A stretch of 55,875 nucleotides of DNA from Gemmatimonadota bacterium (GCA_028287185.1 JAQBQD010000147.1:1-55875); one strand, 5' to 3'; shown: positions 25,037-33,530, numbered from the stretch's first letter. Program-made: numbers and translations. Notes: generated by a model not told the origin, from the letters alone.

Positions 25037-27250
25037 GTGGCGCGAGGCAGGAACGCGGTGATCGGCGCGGGCACGGGGCCCGGCGGAGCAGCGGGCGGCG
25101 AGCCCCAGCGCCCCGCCGGGCCCGTGGCGTTTCCGGCATCCCCGGGATCCCCGGCAGACACGTCGCCGGAAGCAGAGGCGCCGGAGTCGGGTTTCACTCC
25201 TGCGGCGAATGTCGGCAGGGTCGGCGGGGGCGGTTCGATCGATCCACTGCGTCCGGCGGATCCCGTCGATGCGGCGGCGTCCGCGGAGTCGGTCGCCTCG
25301 GCTGATTCCCTTGAGACGGCCGATTCGCCCGATTCGGTGGATGCGATCCACTCCGCGGATGCGATTCCATCAGCCGACCCAGAGCGATCCACCGGATTCG
25401 CCGAGCCGAACGCGTCTGCCGATCCTCCTGATTCCGTCGAGCCCGCCGCATCCGCCGACGCGGAGCGCGAGGCATGGCCCTCGGCGGAGGACACCGATCC
25501 GGCGCCGGCTCATCCGCCGACCCGCCAGGCTCGGATCGCCGAGAGGCCGCACGCGCCCGACGCGGACGAGCGCGCGGGGGACGCCGGGCACGCGGCGCAC
25601 GCGCGGAAGCCGGTGTCGTTCGTGTTCGCGCCGCTGCGTCCGTATCGCGGCATGGTGCGGCGCTTCTTCGTGGTGTACCGGCACGTGCTGGGGCTGCTGG
25701 CCGGCGGCGCGGTGGCGTACGTGCGCGCGCTGCCGCCCGAGCGCCGGAGGGGGCTGCGCTCGTGGTTCTCGCGGACGTCCGCGTCGCTGTACTGGCCTTT
25801 CCTGGACAAGGAGCTGCGCCGGCTTCCGTTTCCGCAGCAGCTGCGGCGGCGGCTGGAATTGCTGGGGCCCACGTACATCAAGCTGGGCCAGGTGCTCGCC
25901 ATTCGCGAGGACCTGCTGCCGCGCGCGGTGACGCAGGAGCTGCAGAACCTGTTCGACCGGCTGCCCGCCATCCCGTACGAGCAGGTGCGGGCCATCATCG
26001 AGGAGAGCCTGGAGCGCCCGCTGGCGGCGGCGTTCAGCGAGGTGGCGCCGGACCCGCTGGGCTCGGCCAGCATCGCGCAGGCGCACCTGGCGACCACGCT
26101 GGAAGGCGAGCGGGTGGTGGTGAAGGTCATCAAGCCCGGCATCCGCGAGGTGCTGGAGGCGGACCTGTCGCTGCTGAACCTGGTGGGAATCTTCCTGCAG
26201 TGGGTCATCCCCCGCTACCAGCCGCGCCAGATCATCGCCGAGTTCAGCGCCTACACGCTGAAGGAGGTGGACTACACCTACGAGGCCGACCACGCCGAGA
26301 CCTTCGCCGCGAACTTCCGCGCGATGCCCGACGTGGTGTTCCCCAGGATCCATCGCCGCCTGAGCTCGCGCGACGTGCTGACGATGGAGTTCATGGACGG
26401 CTTCAAGCCCGGCAGCGCGCCCACGGCCGCCCTCACCCGCGAGGAGCGCGACCGGGTGGTCGACCTGGGGGCCGGCTCCATCCTGCGCATGCTGTACCGG
26501 GACGGATTCTTCCACGCCGACCTGCACGCCGGCAACCTGATGATCCTGCCCGGCCCCAAGGTGCGGGTGGGCTTCATCGACCTGGGGATGGTGGGCCGCT
26601 TCGAGGACCGCACGCGGCGGCAGATGCTGTACTACTTCCACGCGCTGGTGAGCGGCGACGTGGAGGGCGCCACGCGATACCTGGCCGACATGGCGACGGT
26701 GGCCCGCGGCGGCGACATCGGCGGCTTCCGGCGGGCGGTGGCCGACCTGTCGCGGCGCTTCGTGGTGCAGTCGGCCACGGGCGACTTCAGCATCGCGCAG
26801 CTCATCCTGAGCAGCGTGGGCCTGGGCGTGCGCTACCGCGTCTTCTTTCCGGTGGAGATGACGCTGATGGTGAAGGCGCTGGTGACCTTCGAGGGCGTGG
26901 GGCGCATGCTGGACCCCGAGCTGGACGTGGCGGGCGTGTCGCGGCGCCACGTCGCGCGCATCTTCCAGCAGCAGTTCAACCCGCGCACGCTGCTGCGCCA
27001 GGTGCTGCGCGGCAGCCCCGAGATGGTGGACATCGCCGTGCGCCTGCCGCAGCTGCTGTCCTCGGGCTTCAAGTTCGCCGAGGAGACGCTGAACGACCGG
27101 TCGCCCTCGCCGCTGGCGGGCCTGCGCAGCAGCGTGCTGGCGGCCGCCTGCATCGTGGGCGGCATGGTGGGCGCCGTGCAGCACGCGCACCCGGCGCTGT
27201 GGGGCGGGATGTTCGCTCTGGCCCTTCTCCTCGCGCTGTTCGGAAAATGA
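25037..27250 (+). CDS. ABC1/UbiB-family atypical kinase with a low-complexity N-terminal region
   Basis: UbiB/AarF proteins are atypical kinase-fold ATPases linked to isoprenoid lipid and quinone biology. The core (about 250-600) has the KxGQ motif in YIKLGQVL, the alanine-rich loop SASIAQAHL, VVVKVIKPG, and the catalytic HADLHAGNL and FIDLGMVG. Two hydrophobic helices close the protein. The first 190 residues are Ala/Ser/Asp/Pro/Glu-rich low complexity, encoded by degenerate GATTC-type repeats at 25200-25480. The GTG start at 25037, seven bases after the previous stop, includes this tract. If translation began at 25652 the tract would be non-coding. The stop overlaps the acyltransferase start (ATGA). 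Confidence 0.88.
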   Translation: MARGRNAVIGAGTGPGGAAGGEPQRPAGPVAFPASPGSPADTSPEAEAPESGFTPAANVGRVGGGGSIDPLRPADPVDAAASAESVASADSLETADSPDSVDAIHSADAIPSADPERSTGFAEPNASADPPDSVEPAASADAEREAWPSAEDTDPAPAHPPTRQARIAERPHAPDADERAGDAGHAAHARKPVSFVFAPLRPYRGMVRRFFVVYRHVLGLLAGGAVAYVRALPPERRRGLRSWFSRTSASLYWPFLDKELRRLPFPQQLRRRLELLGPTYIKLGQVLAIREDLLPRAVTQELQNLFDRLPAIPYEQVRAIIEESLERPLAAAFSEVAPDPLGSASIAQAHLATTLEGERVVVKVIKPGIREVLEADLSLLNLVGIFLQWVIPRYQPRQIIAEFSAYTLKEVDYTYEADHAETFAANFRAMPDVVFPRIHRRLSSRDVLTMEFMDGFKPGSAPTAALTREERDRVVDLGAGSILRMLYRDGFFHADLHAGNLMILPGPKVRVGFIDLGMVGRFEDRTRRQMLYYFHALVSGDVEGATRYLADMATVARGGDIGGFRRAVADLSRRFVVQSATGDFSIAQLILSSVGLGVRYRVFFPVEMTLMVKALVTFEGVGRMLDPELDVAGVSRRHVARIFQQQFNPRTLLRQVLRGSPEMVDIAVRLPQLLSSGFKFAEETLNDRSPSPLAGLRSSVLAAACIVGGMVGAVQHAHPALWGGMFALALLLALFGK

Positions 27251-28539
27251 GCACCAAACCGCCGCGCGCCCCGTTCCGCCTGGACGTCTCGCTGGCCCCG
27301 GGAGACCTGGAGCAGCTCTGGGCGCCGTTCGACTCGGAGGAGAACGAGATCCCCGCCGCCGGCACGCTCCCCGAGCTGCCGGCCGCCGAGCCGCGCGACC
27401 CCATCGACTGGGAATTCTGCTACGAGCTGGAGCGCGGGCTGCTGGGCGACATGATCCACCGATACTTCCGCGCGACGCTCATCGGCGGCGAGAAGATCCC
27501 CGCGCACGGGCCGCTGATCGTGGCGCCCAACCACAGCGGCAACGCCTTCCCCCACGACGCCGTGGTGCTGGACGGCCTGCTCTGGGCGCACTCCGGGCGC
27601 ACGAAGGCGTCCAAGTTCCGCTCCGTCTACACGCCCCAGCTCGCGGCGGTGTGGTGGATGCGCTTCTACGGCATCGACAACTGGTGGCGGCGCGGCGGCG
27701 GCGTGGACATGACCTTCGGCAACTACGACAAGCTGCTGGAGCGCGGCGACCGCATCATCTACTATCCCGAGGGCGTGCCCGGCATCGGCAAGGGCTTCCT
27801 CAAGCGCTACCAGCTGCAGCACTACCACAGCAGCTTCGTGGTGCTGGCGGACAAGCACGCGGCGCCCATCTACCCCATCGCCGTGGTGAACGCGGAGTGG
27901 GTGAACCCCACCAGCGTCACCTTCCCGTGGCTGAACGACTTCTTCCGCAAGTCCGTGGGGCTGCCGTTCTTTCCCGTGCCCACGGTGTTCGTGGCGGCGG
28001 TCTTCCCGTTCGTGTTCTACCTCGCGTTTCCGTGCCGCATGGTGTTCGTGGTGGGCGACCCCATCGACGTGCGCGCCGTGCTGCGCGAGGAGATGGGCGA
28101 CGACGAGGGCGCCGAGGCCCCCACGCGCGAGGCGCTGACCCGCGTGGCCGAGCGGGTGCGCGCGCTCAGCCAGGAGCGCCTGAACGCCGCCGTGGCCGCG
28201 CACGGGAAAAAGCCGTGGGACCTGCGCGGCCTGGCGAAGTCGCTCTGGAAGGTGCGCGGCCGCATCTTCCGCACGACGCCGCTGGGGTGGCCGCTCGCCT
28301 TCCTGCAGTACGCCCGCGACAAGGAGCGGCAGCCCGCGAAGTCGCTGCTGCACCGCTGGCTGCGCGACCTGGACATCCTGTTCTACTACCTGCCCCTGGG
28401 ATGGCTGGGCATCGCCCTCATGCGCGTGCTGCGCGCCCCGCCCTACGGCTACCGCGGGCTGACGAAGCAGGAGCGCATCGAGCGCGAGGGCGCCTACCGA
28501 TGGACGCTCGATACGCGGCCACTGCCGCCGCGGGAGTAG
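27247..28539 (+). CDS. PlsC-like glycerophospholipid acyltransferase
   Basis: This 430-residue protein has a PlsC-like fold that transfers acyl chains to lysophosphatidate or a related acceptor. The catalytic region reads PNHSGNAFPHDAVVLDG, an NHSG variant of the NHx4D motif, followed by VYTPQLAAVWWMRFYG and YYPEGVPGIG, which corresponds to the EGTR substrate-binding block. Hydrophobic stretches near 215-245 (VPTVFVAAVFPFVFYLAF) and near the C-terminus suggest membrane contact. The N-terminal 45 residues and the C-terminal 130 are longer than in short PlsC enzymes. The start overlaps the UbiB-type stop by ATGA, so expression is coupled. Confidence 0.85.
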   Translation: MSTKPPRAPFRLDVSLAPGDLEQLWAPFDSEENEIPAAGTLPELPAAEPRDPIDWEFCYELERGLLGDMIHRYFRATLIGGEKIPAHGPLIVAPNHSGNAFPHDAVVLDGLLWAHSGRTKASKFRSVYTPQLAAVWWMRFYGIDNWWRRGGGVDMTFGNYDKLLERGDRIIYYPEGVPGIGKGFLKRYQLQHYHSSFVVLADKHAAPIYPIAVVNAEWVNPTSVTFPWLNDFFRKSVGLPFFPVPTVFVAAVFPFVFYLAFPCRMVFVVGDPIDVRAVLREEMGDDEGAEAPTREALTRVAERVRALSQERLNAAVAAHGKKPWDLRGLAKSLWKVRGRIFRTTPLGWPLAFLQYARDKERQPAKSLLHRWLRDLDILFYYLPLGWLGIALMRVLRAPPYGYRGLTKQERIEREGAYRWTLDTRPLPPRE

Positions 28540-28723
28540 GAGAGAAACGACCGACACACCGCGAACGCCCAGCTCCTCTGTTCGCGCGGACGAGCGGCGC
28601 GCTTGTGCTCATTAACCCAAACTAGGGTTTTAGCCCGCGGGTTGGTGCATTCGAGCCGTATACCGCTAGGCCGACCCCCAGGTATCTCTTGGGGCACTGT
28701 AACTATGTTCCTGGACGGCCAAT

Positions 28724-29509
28724 ATGGGGCAGAAATCGGCGATCGAGTGGACCGACGCAACCTGGAACCCTGTGACGGGCTGCACTCGAGTGAGCGCGGG
28801 ATGCGAGAATTGCTATGCTGCAACTCTTGCTGGCAGACTATTGAGCGACATCTATCTCGCTCGTACGCCTGAGATTGACTCTGATCTTACCCGGAGGGAC
28901 CCGTTCGCGGTGCGGCTGTGGCCAGAACGCCTCCACGACCCGATCGGATGGAAGCAACCTCGACACATTTTTGTAAACAGCATGAGCGATCTGTTTCACA
29001 AGGATGTCCCGGCCAGCTACATCCGACAAATCTTCTTTGTGATGTTGAGCGCGTCCTGGCATACCTATCAAATCTTAACAAAGCGCCCGTCTCGCGCGCG
29101 CCGGTTCGTGGAGCGCAACAAGCAAATGTTTCCAGATGGGATGTTGCCTTCGCACATCTGGATGGGAACGTCAGTTGAAGACCAGAAGGCTGTGAGTCGA
29201 ATCCGAGAACTGCTGCGCGTGCCAGCAGCCGTGCGCTTTCTCTCATGCGAGCCACTCATTGGTCCAGTGACCTTCGATCCGCACGGTCTCGATTGGGTGA
29301 TCGTTGGAGGCGAGAGTGGAATCCGTCGCCGGCCAATGGATCCGGAATGGGTTCGCGAGATCCGTGATCGCTGCACCTCGGCTGGGGTTCCGTTTTTCTT
29401 CAAACAGTGGGGCGGGCGGACACCAAAGGCCGGGGGCCGCGACTTGGACGGGATTGAATGGAATGAGATGCCTGAGAGTGACAAAATAACATTAAAACAG
29501 GGGGCCTAG
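28724..29509 (+). CDS. DUF5131 (phage Gp37/Gp68-type) three-Cys protein
   Basis: A 261-residue protein with the DUF5131 signature SAIEWTDATWNPVTGC, where Cys20, Cys27 and Cys30 form C-x6-C-x2-C, a cluster that resembles the iron-sulphur motif of radical-SAM enzymes. Later family marks are FVNSMSDLFH, YQILTKRP, HIWMGTSVED, RFLSCEPLIG, WVIVGGESG and FFFKQWGG. The reaction is unknown. Its stop is followed directly by the ATG of the partner gene (TAGATG). Base composition is clearly lower in GC than the surroundings, so the pair was probably acquired. No integrase or transposase is visible. Confidence 0.92.
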   Translation: MGQKSAIEWTDATWNPVTGCTRVSAGCENCYAATLAGRLLSDIYLARTPEIDSDLTRRDPFAVRLWPERLHDPIGWKQPRHIFVNSMSDLFHKDVPASYIRQIFFVMLSASWHTYQILTKRPSRARRFVERNKQMFPDGMLPSHIWMGTSVEDQKAVSRIRELLRVPAAVRFLSCEPLIGPVTFDPHGLDWVIVGGESGIRRRPMDPEWVREIRDRCTSAGVPFFFKQWGGRTPKAGGRDLDGIEWNEMPESDKITLKQGA

Positions 29510-30346
29510 ATGGAGGAGGATGGACACTACCGACCAGAAATCAAAGCTCACTCACTGGAGAAGATCCGGCGACACAACTTCTATTCAGCCTTGTTTTCAA
29601 AGTCAATGCGGAAGAAGTGGGCAAATCGTGTTTACATCGGCTTGTATGCTGGGGCTGGGCGCGCCTTGATCCAACCCGGAAGCGAACTGGTGGAAACGTC
29701 GGCAGTCAGCGTCTTCCGGCAGGAGGTTCCCTTCACGAAGTACATCTTTGTCGACTCGGATCGAAGATGCATCGACGCACTCCGCGCGCGGATCGACGCA
29801 ATACCCGCAGCATTCGATGTGACACTGATTCATAAGGAAGTAAATTGCGCAGTTCCGGACATCGTCCGGGCGATGCCGAGGTTCAGTCCCGCAACGGGTG
29901 AGGGAATGATCTCGTTGTGTTTTGTGGACCCGTTCCGCGTGGACCTTAACTTTGAGGTGATTCGGCAGCTCAGCAGATATACGATGGATTTCCTCGTCAT
30001 GCTCCCGCTCGGGTACGATCTCCGACGGAACCTACGCCACTACCTTACGGCTGACGTGGACAATCGAGTCGCTGCATTGATAGACTCTCCGAACTGGCGA
30101 GAGGAGTGGCGCAAGTCACGGGAACCGGATCGGCATTTCGTACGGTTTATATTGAAGAAATTCGACAAGAAGATGGAGACACTCGGATATCGACAGCGAA
30201 AGTGGGAGGACACTGTGACTGTAAAGGTCACCGGGATGGGTGTGTATTTGTATTCGCTCGCTTTTTATAGCAAGCACGAACTTGGCGAGCAGTTTTGGAA
30301 AACCACGATTGCCGGCACGGAGCCCCAATATGATCTTGGACTGTAG
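29510..30346 (+). CDS. tcmP: Three-Cys-motif partner protein TcmP
   Basis: The 278-residue product matches TcmP, a protein found beside DUF5131 genes. Near the N-terminus is KIRRHNFYSALFSKSM, then VYIGLYAGAGRALI, which looks like a nucleotide- or SAM-binding Gly loop, FVDSDRRCIDALRARI and LCFVDPFRVDLNFEVI, in an order like Rossmann-type methyltransferases. This suggests a SAM-dependent transferase fold, but the reaction is unknown. It starts immediately after the DUF5131 stop and must be translated with it. The AT-rich composition is shared. The pair is sparse across bacteria and sits in a mobile-looking island. Confidence 0.88.
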   Translation: MEEDGHYRPEIKAHSLEKIRRHNFYSALFSKSMRKKWANRVYIGLYAGAGRALIQPGSELVETSAVSVFRQEVPFTKYIFVDSDRRCIDALRARIDAIPAAFDVTLIHKEVNCAVPDIVRAMPRFSPATGEGMISLCFVDPFRVDLNFEVIRQLSRYTMDFLVMLPLGYDLRRNLRHYLTADVDNRVAALIDSPNWREEWRKSREPDRHFVRFILKKFDKKMETLGYRQRKWEDTVTVKVTGMGVYLYSLAFYSKHELGEQFWKTTIAGTEPQYDLGL

Positions 30347-30421
30347 CTGACGATGCTTACCGTGATCACCCTGTGAAGCTAACCGTTGTCGAGTGAAAAC
30401 CTCCTCGAGCCTATTTGTCTA

Positions 30422-30748
30422 ATGGATCATTTACTGATCGCGATAAAGCTACACTATACGATTTCTGCAATATGCATCGCAGTTTTCGTTTACCTTCTAG
30501 TTCCTTTCGATTGGAAGATCACGATAATTCGAGCACCGTTCGGTATCTTCGCAATCGTCGCCGTCATCTTGTTCCTTTTCGTTTCTACACCGCTCGAAGT
30601 TGCCCTGTTGGCCATCTGCCTCCCGGTCGCAGCGCTGTTCATGGATCGCCATGCCATCAAGGGTTCGTGGTTGGGTGGATTTCCTAACTGCCTTCGCCAA
30701 ATTCCCACGTCGGTCGATCGAATCACCAGGTGGGTTTTGAACGATTGA
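30422..30748 (+). CDS. Small membrane protein in the DUF5131-TcmP island
   Basis: This 108-residue hypothetical protein contains three hydrophobic segments: AISAICIAVFVYLLV-like near the start, then a long one around APFGIFAIVAVILFLFV, and EVALLAICLPVAALF. A basic C-terminal tail follows. It shares the low GC of the two genes before it and lies 75 bases after TcmP. The ATG at 30422 is preferred over TTG 30386. No family was recognised. It may be a membrane component of the same system or an unrelated passenger. Confidence 0.55.
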   Translation: MDHLLIAIKLHYTISAICIAVFVYLLVPFDWKITIIRAPFGIFAIVAVILFLFVSTPLEVALLAICLPVAALFMDRHAIKGSWLGGFPNCLRQIPTSVDRITRWVLND

Positions 30749-31124
30749 TACACACGCTCGAACTCTTACCCGCCGAGAGAGGAAGAGGTGCGTGTTCGCA
30801 GGCTGTAACGCTGCCGGGGGAGAGGTAGCGCGCGGCGTTCTAGTTTAACGACAACGGAAGAACCTTCGCGGCGCACTGGGATCAGTCGGAGGTCGGGGCG
30901 AGATGGACCTCCCTGTGTGAGTTCACGGCGAGAAGGTGGGGTAGAGCGGAGACCGCGGCATCAGACGCAGAGGTTGGTTCCCCACGTCCGCATTGCTTCT
31001 CGGGTGGAGGCGCCAGCATATTGGGGATCGTCCTTCACCCGACGTTTCGCGTGCCACGATCGGGGAGATTACATCCCTCCGTGCCGCACCGGTGCGGAAT
31101 CGCCCAGCTTTCCGGAGCATTCGC
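30749..31124. other. Gap between the AT-rich island and the precursor peptide gene
   Basis: No gene is supported in these 376 bases. GC content rises back to the genome level across it. It contains the hairpin GGAGGTC...GACCTCC (30888-30912) and the perfect palindrome CCGCACCGGTGCGG (31084-31097) about 30 bases before the precursor start. The palindrome may be an operator or part of the precursor leader. Confidence 0.45.
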
Positions 31125-31310
31125 ATGAAGAAGCTCACGCTCACTGCGCTGGAGGTCACTTCGTTCGAGACGCTTGCGCCGGTGACGGAGACCCGCGGGA
31201 CGGTGCACGGGAACGCCCTGACCACGCCGATCCAGTGCGGACCGACGACCCCCGCCATGGACTGCACGCTCGCCCCGTCGTGCTTCCGCAACTGCATCCC
31301 GTATCCGTGA
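31125..31310 (+). CDS. Pinensin-like lanthipeptide precursor
   Basis: A 61-residue peptide with the layout of pinensin-type precursors: leader MKKLTLTALEVTSFETLAP, the RGTVHG block (residues 24-29), and a Thr/Cys-rich core with four cysteines (PIQCGPTTPAMDC, then PSCFRNC). The Cys and Thr residues could form lanthionine rings. ATG 31125 follows CCGGAG. A perfect rho-independent terminator follows 45 bases after the stop, so this is a single-gene transcript. No lanthionine synthetase, protease or transporter is in the window, so modification would depend on genes elsewhere, or the peptide may have another role. Confidence 0.7.
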   Translation: MKKLTLTALEVTSFETLAPVTETRGTVHGNALTTPIQCGPTTPAMDCTLAPSCFRNCIPYP

Positions 31311-31355
31311 AGCAGCCGCGAGCGCCGCGGATCTGAACGTGACGTCGTGAGGAGG

Positions 31356-31383
31356 GGCCGTGCTCGGGCGAGCACGGCCTTTT
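31356..31383 (+). terminator. Rho-independent terminator after the precursor gene
   Basis: GGCCGTGCTC (31356-31365) pairs perfectly with GAGCACGGCC (31370-31379) over a GGGC loop, followed by TTTT. This is one of the few terminators in the window with a clear T run. Confidence 0.9.
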
Positions 31384-31552
31384 CGCATCCGCGCGCGTCG
31401 GAGGGCGGCAGCCATTGACCGTGCCGCCAACGCCAGAGCGCGTCGAGACCGCGTCCGCCGCTCCGGGGCTGGCGCGGTCGTGGAGAAGGCGTAAGGTTGG
31501 GGGATTCCGCCCCGCGGCAACCGGCCAGAGCCAGCTCGAACCGAGAGATCCC

Positions 31553-31939
31553 ATGCACGTCGCAGATCCGCGGCAGGTGCCCGCGAACGTCTTCCTGTAC
31601 ACGCTGCACCCCGTCCGCACGGCGATGCTGACGGAGGGCCCGACGCCGGAGGAGCAGGCGCTCGCGGGGCAGCACTGGGCGTACTCCACGCAGCTCCTGG
31701 CCGCGGGCACCATCATCTTCGCGGGGCGGACGCTGACGCGCGACGCGGACAGCTTCGCCAGCGTCGTGATCCGCGCGGAGTCCGAGGACGCGGCGCGGGC
31801 GGTGATGGAGGATGACCCGGCGGTGCGCGGCGGCGTGTTCCGCGCCCGGCTGTTTCCGTATCAGCCCATGCTGATGGGCGCCTGGCCGCCCGAGGCCGCG
31901 ACCGCGAGCCCGCCCGGCGCAGGCGCAGGCGCGCTCTGA
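31553..31939 (+). CDS. YCII-related domain protein
   Basis: The 128-residue product has a YCII-like ferredoxin fold: FLYTLHPVRTAMLTEGPT, EEQALAGQHWAYSTQLLAAGTIIFAG, then SFASVVIRAESEDAARAVMEDDPAV and the closing RARLFPYQPML strand. The conserved His in the QHWAY segment and Asp in the DDPAV segment match positions that form the presumed active site in this family. Function is unknown. The frame is open further upstream, but ATG 31553 has GAGAGA before it and fits the domain start. A proline/alanine tail ends the protein. Confidence 0.82.
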   Translation: MHVADPRQVPANVFLYTLHPVRTAMLTEGPTPEEQALAGQHWAYSTQLLAAGTIIFAGRTLTRDADSFASVVIRAESEDAARAVMEDDPAVRGGVFRARLFPYQPMLMGAWPPEAATASPPGAGAGAL

Positions 31940-31985
31940 CGGCTGTCCTCTCCTGAATCCACCGAACCTTTCGCTGGAGTCGTTC

Positions 31986-32720
31986 GTGGCCGCCGTTCTC
32001 CACGCCCTGCTCGTGCTGTTCCTCGTCTTCGTCTTCCCCCTGTGGGACCGCCGCGAGACCGCGCGACTGAAGGCCTCCACCCATCCGGGCGCGCGCCTCC
32101 GCGGCTACCGGCAGACCATCGCATGGCAGCTCGTCGCGACCGGGATGCTGCTGCTCACAGTGCCCGTGCGCCTGCTCTTCACGCGGCCCGGCGGCGAGAC
32201 GGTGATGGGCCACAGGCTCGATCCGGGAATCGTGCTGCCGATCATCGTGGGGATGACGATGGGCGCCCTGCTGCCCGTCATCATCCTCCGCATGAAGGCG
32301 CGGAAGGATCCCACCGGGCCCGCGCCGGCCGGCCCGCTTGACGCCATCGCCTTCTTCCTGCCGCGCACGCGCCGGGAGCGCTGGTGGTTCGCGGCCGTCT
32401 GCGTCACCGTCGGCGTGTGCGAGGAGATCATCTTCCGCGGGTTCCTGATCCGCTACTTCGGCTCGCTTCCGTTCGTCCACGTCGGCCTGGCCGGGGCCGT
32501 GCTGCTCTCGGCCGCCATCTTCGGCATGGACCACGGGTACCAGGGGTGGAAGGGCATCCTCGGCACCTTCGTGCTGGCGCTGGTGATGACGGCGCTCTTC
32601 TTCGTCACCGGAAGCCTGTGGGTGCCCATCGTGGTCCACGCCCTGCTCGACCTGCGCGTGCTGCTGATACTGCCGCGCAAGCCCGCGGACGCCACGCCCG
32701 AGACGCCGGGGCCCGCGTAG
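31986..32720 (+). CDS. CPBP-family intramembrane glutamic protease
   Basis: A 244-residue polytopic membrane protein with the three conserved motifs of CAAX/CPBP proteases: EExxxR in CEEIIFRGFL, FxxxH in FGMDHGYQG, and HxxxD in HALLDLR. About six hydrophobic segments are visible. Relatives cut prenylated or other membrane proteins, and some act in bacteriocin immunity or maturation, though nothing links this one to the nearby precursor peptide beyond distance. The GTG at 31986 has GGAG eight bases upstream. It may share a transcript with the YCII gene, 46 bases before. Confidence 0.9.
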   Translation: MAAVLHALLVLFLVFVFPLWDRRETARLKASTHPGARLRGYRQTIAWQLVATGMLLLTVPVRLLFTRPGGETVMGHRLDPGIVLPIIVGMTMGALLPVIILRMKARKDPTGPAPAGPLDAIAFFLPRTRRERWWFAAVCVTVGVCEEIIFRGFLIRYFGSLPFVHVGLAGAVLLSAAIFGMDHGYQGWKGILGTFVLALVMTALFFVTGSLWVPIVVHALLDLRVLLILPRKPADATPETPGPA

Positions 32721-32757
32721 ACCCTCGCCGCGGGAGGGCACGCAACCAACGTCCACC

Positions 32758-32830
32758 GCGCGCCGCCGCGAGGAGCGAGCCCACGCAGGTGGGTGGATAC
32801 GCCGTTGCAGCCCCGGGATTCATCCCCAGG
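32758..32830 (-). repeat. Structured intergenic repeat, diverged copy D
   Basis: Read on the minus strand: hairpin GGGAT-GA-ATCCC (32815-32826), a GGGCTGCAAC spacer, hairpin CCCAC-CTGC-GTGGG (32780-32793), then CTCGCTCCTCGCGGCGGCG. The order, the GA loop, the GCAAC block and the tail match copies A to C, while the stem bases are different, which again points to selection for structure. Confidence 0.6.
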
Positions 32831-32921
32831 CGCGCGCGTGGCTCGGAATCCGCCCTGAGTGTCCGCGTCATGGGTCCGGGCGTCAGCCAATCACCTCCCT
32901 GAACCGAACGGAGCCTTCGGA

Positions 32922-33446
32922 ATGGATGAGACGATGCGGTCTGCCCTGTGGGGGCAGTTCGGCGCGGCCATCGACATGCTGGGCAACGCCATCGACGCGT
33001 GCCCGGACGACGCGTGGGCGGACGATGCGTGGGTGGACGACGGGCGGCAGGCGGAGTTCTGGGCCGTGGCGTTCCACACGCTGTTCTGGCTGGACCTGTA
33101 CCTGTCGCCCACGCGCGAAGGGTTCGCGCCGCCCGCTCCGTTCGGGTTGGAGGAGCTGAGCTACGACGGCCGCCCTCCGCGGGCCTACACCAAGGACGAG
33201 GTGCGCGCGTACCTGACGCACTGCCGCGCGAAGTGCTGGACGGTGATCGACACGCTGACGACGGAGTCGGCGGCGGAGACCCGCCCGATCGGCCGCATCG
33301 AGGGCTCCGTGCTGGAGATGCTGCTGTACAACCTGCGCCACGTGCAGCACCACGCCGGCCAGCTCAACCTCATGCTCCGCCAGGCGACGGGCACCGACGC
33401 GCCGCGCTGGGTCTCGCGCGCGATCGGCGAGCCCGCGGGCGCGTAG
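32922..33446 (+). CDS. DinB-superfamily protein
   Basis: A 174-residue helical protein. The first part (ALWGQFGAAIDMLGNAID, then FWAVAFHTLFWLDLYLSP) supplies the first metal ligand in AFHTLFW. The C-terminal motif LYNLRHVQHHAGQLNLML carries the paired histidines of DinB proteins. A run of Asp and Trp (DDAWADDAWVDDG) follows the first helix and is an in-frame near-repeat. Function is unknown. The start ATG 32922 is chosen because upstream residues are not conserved. This is the third DinB-type gene in the window. Confidence 0.82.
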   Translation: MDETMRSALWGQFGAAIDMLGNAIDACPDDAWADDAWVDDGRQAEFWAVAFHTLFWLDLYLSPTREGFAPPAPFGLEELSYDGRPPRAYTKDEVRAYLTHCRAKCWTVIDTLTTESAAETRPIGRIEGSVLEMLLYNLRHVQHHAGQLNLMLRQATGTDAPRWVSRAIGEPAGA

Positions 33447-33530
33447 GCGCCGCTCCGCCGCCCCACGCGCGTCGAAGCACCGCAACGCCGTTCGACCCGT
33501 CCGCCCACCCTCGATCTGGCCGTACGACGT

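Noticed and set aside
21529..25494. Very long open frames on the minus strand opposite HMG-CoA reductase and acyl-CoA synthetase
   Set aside because: They are antisense shadows caused by high GC at third positions of the real genes. They are rich in Arg, His and Ala, with no family motif.
28540..30760. Attachment sites or direct repeats flanking the DUF5131-TcmP island
   Set aside because: I compared the AT-rich edges by eye and found no matching direct repeat or tRNA end; no integrase is encoded.
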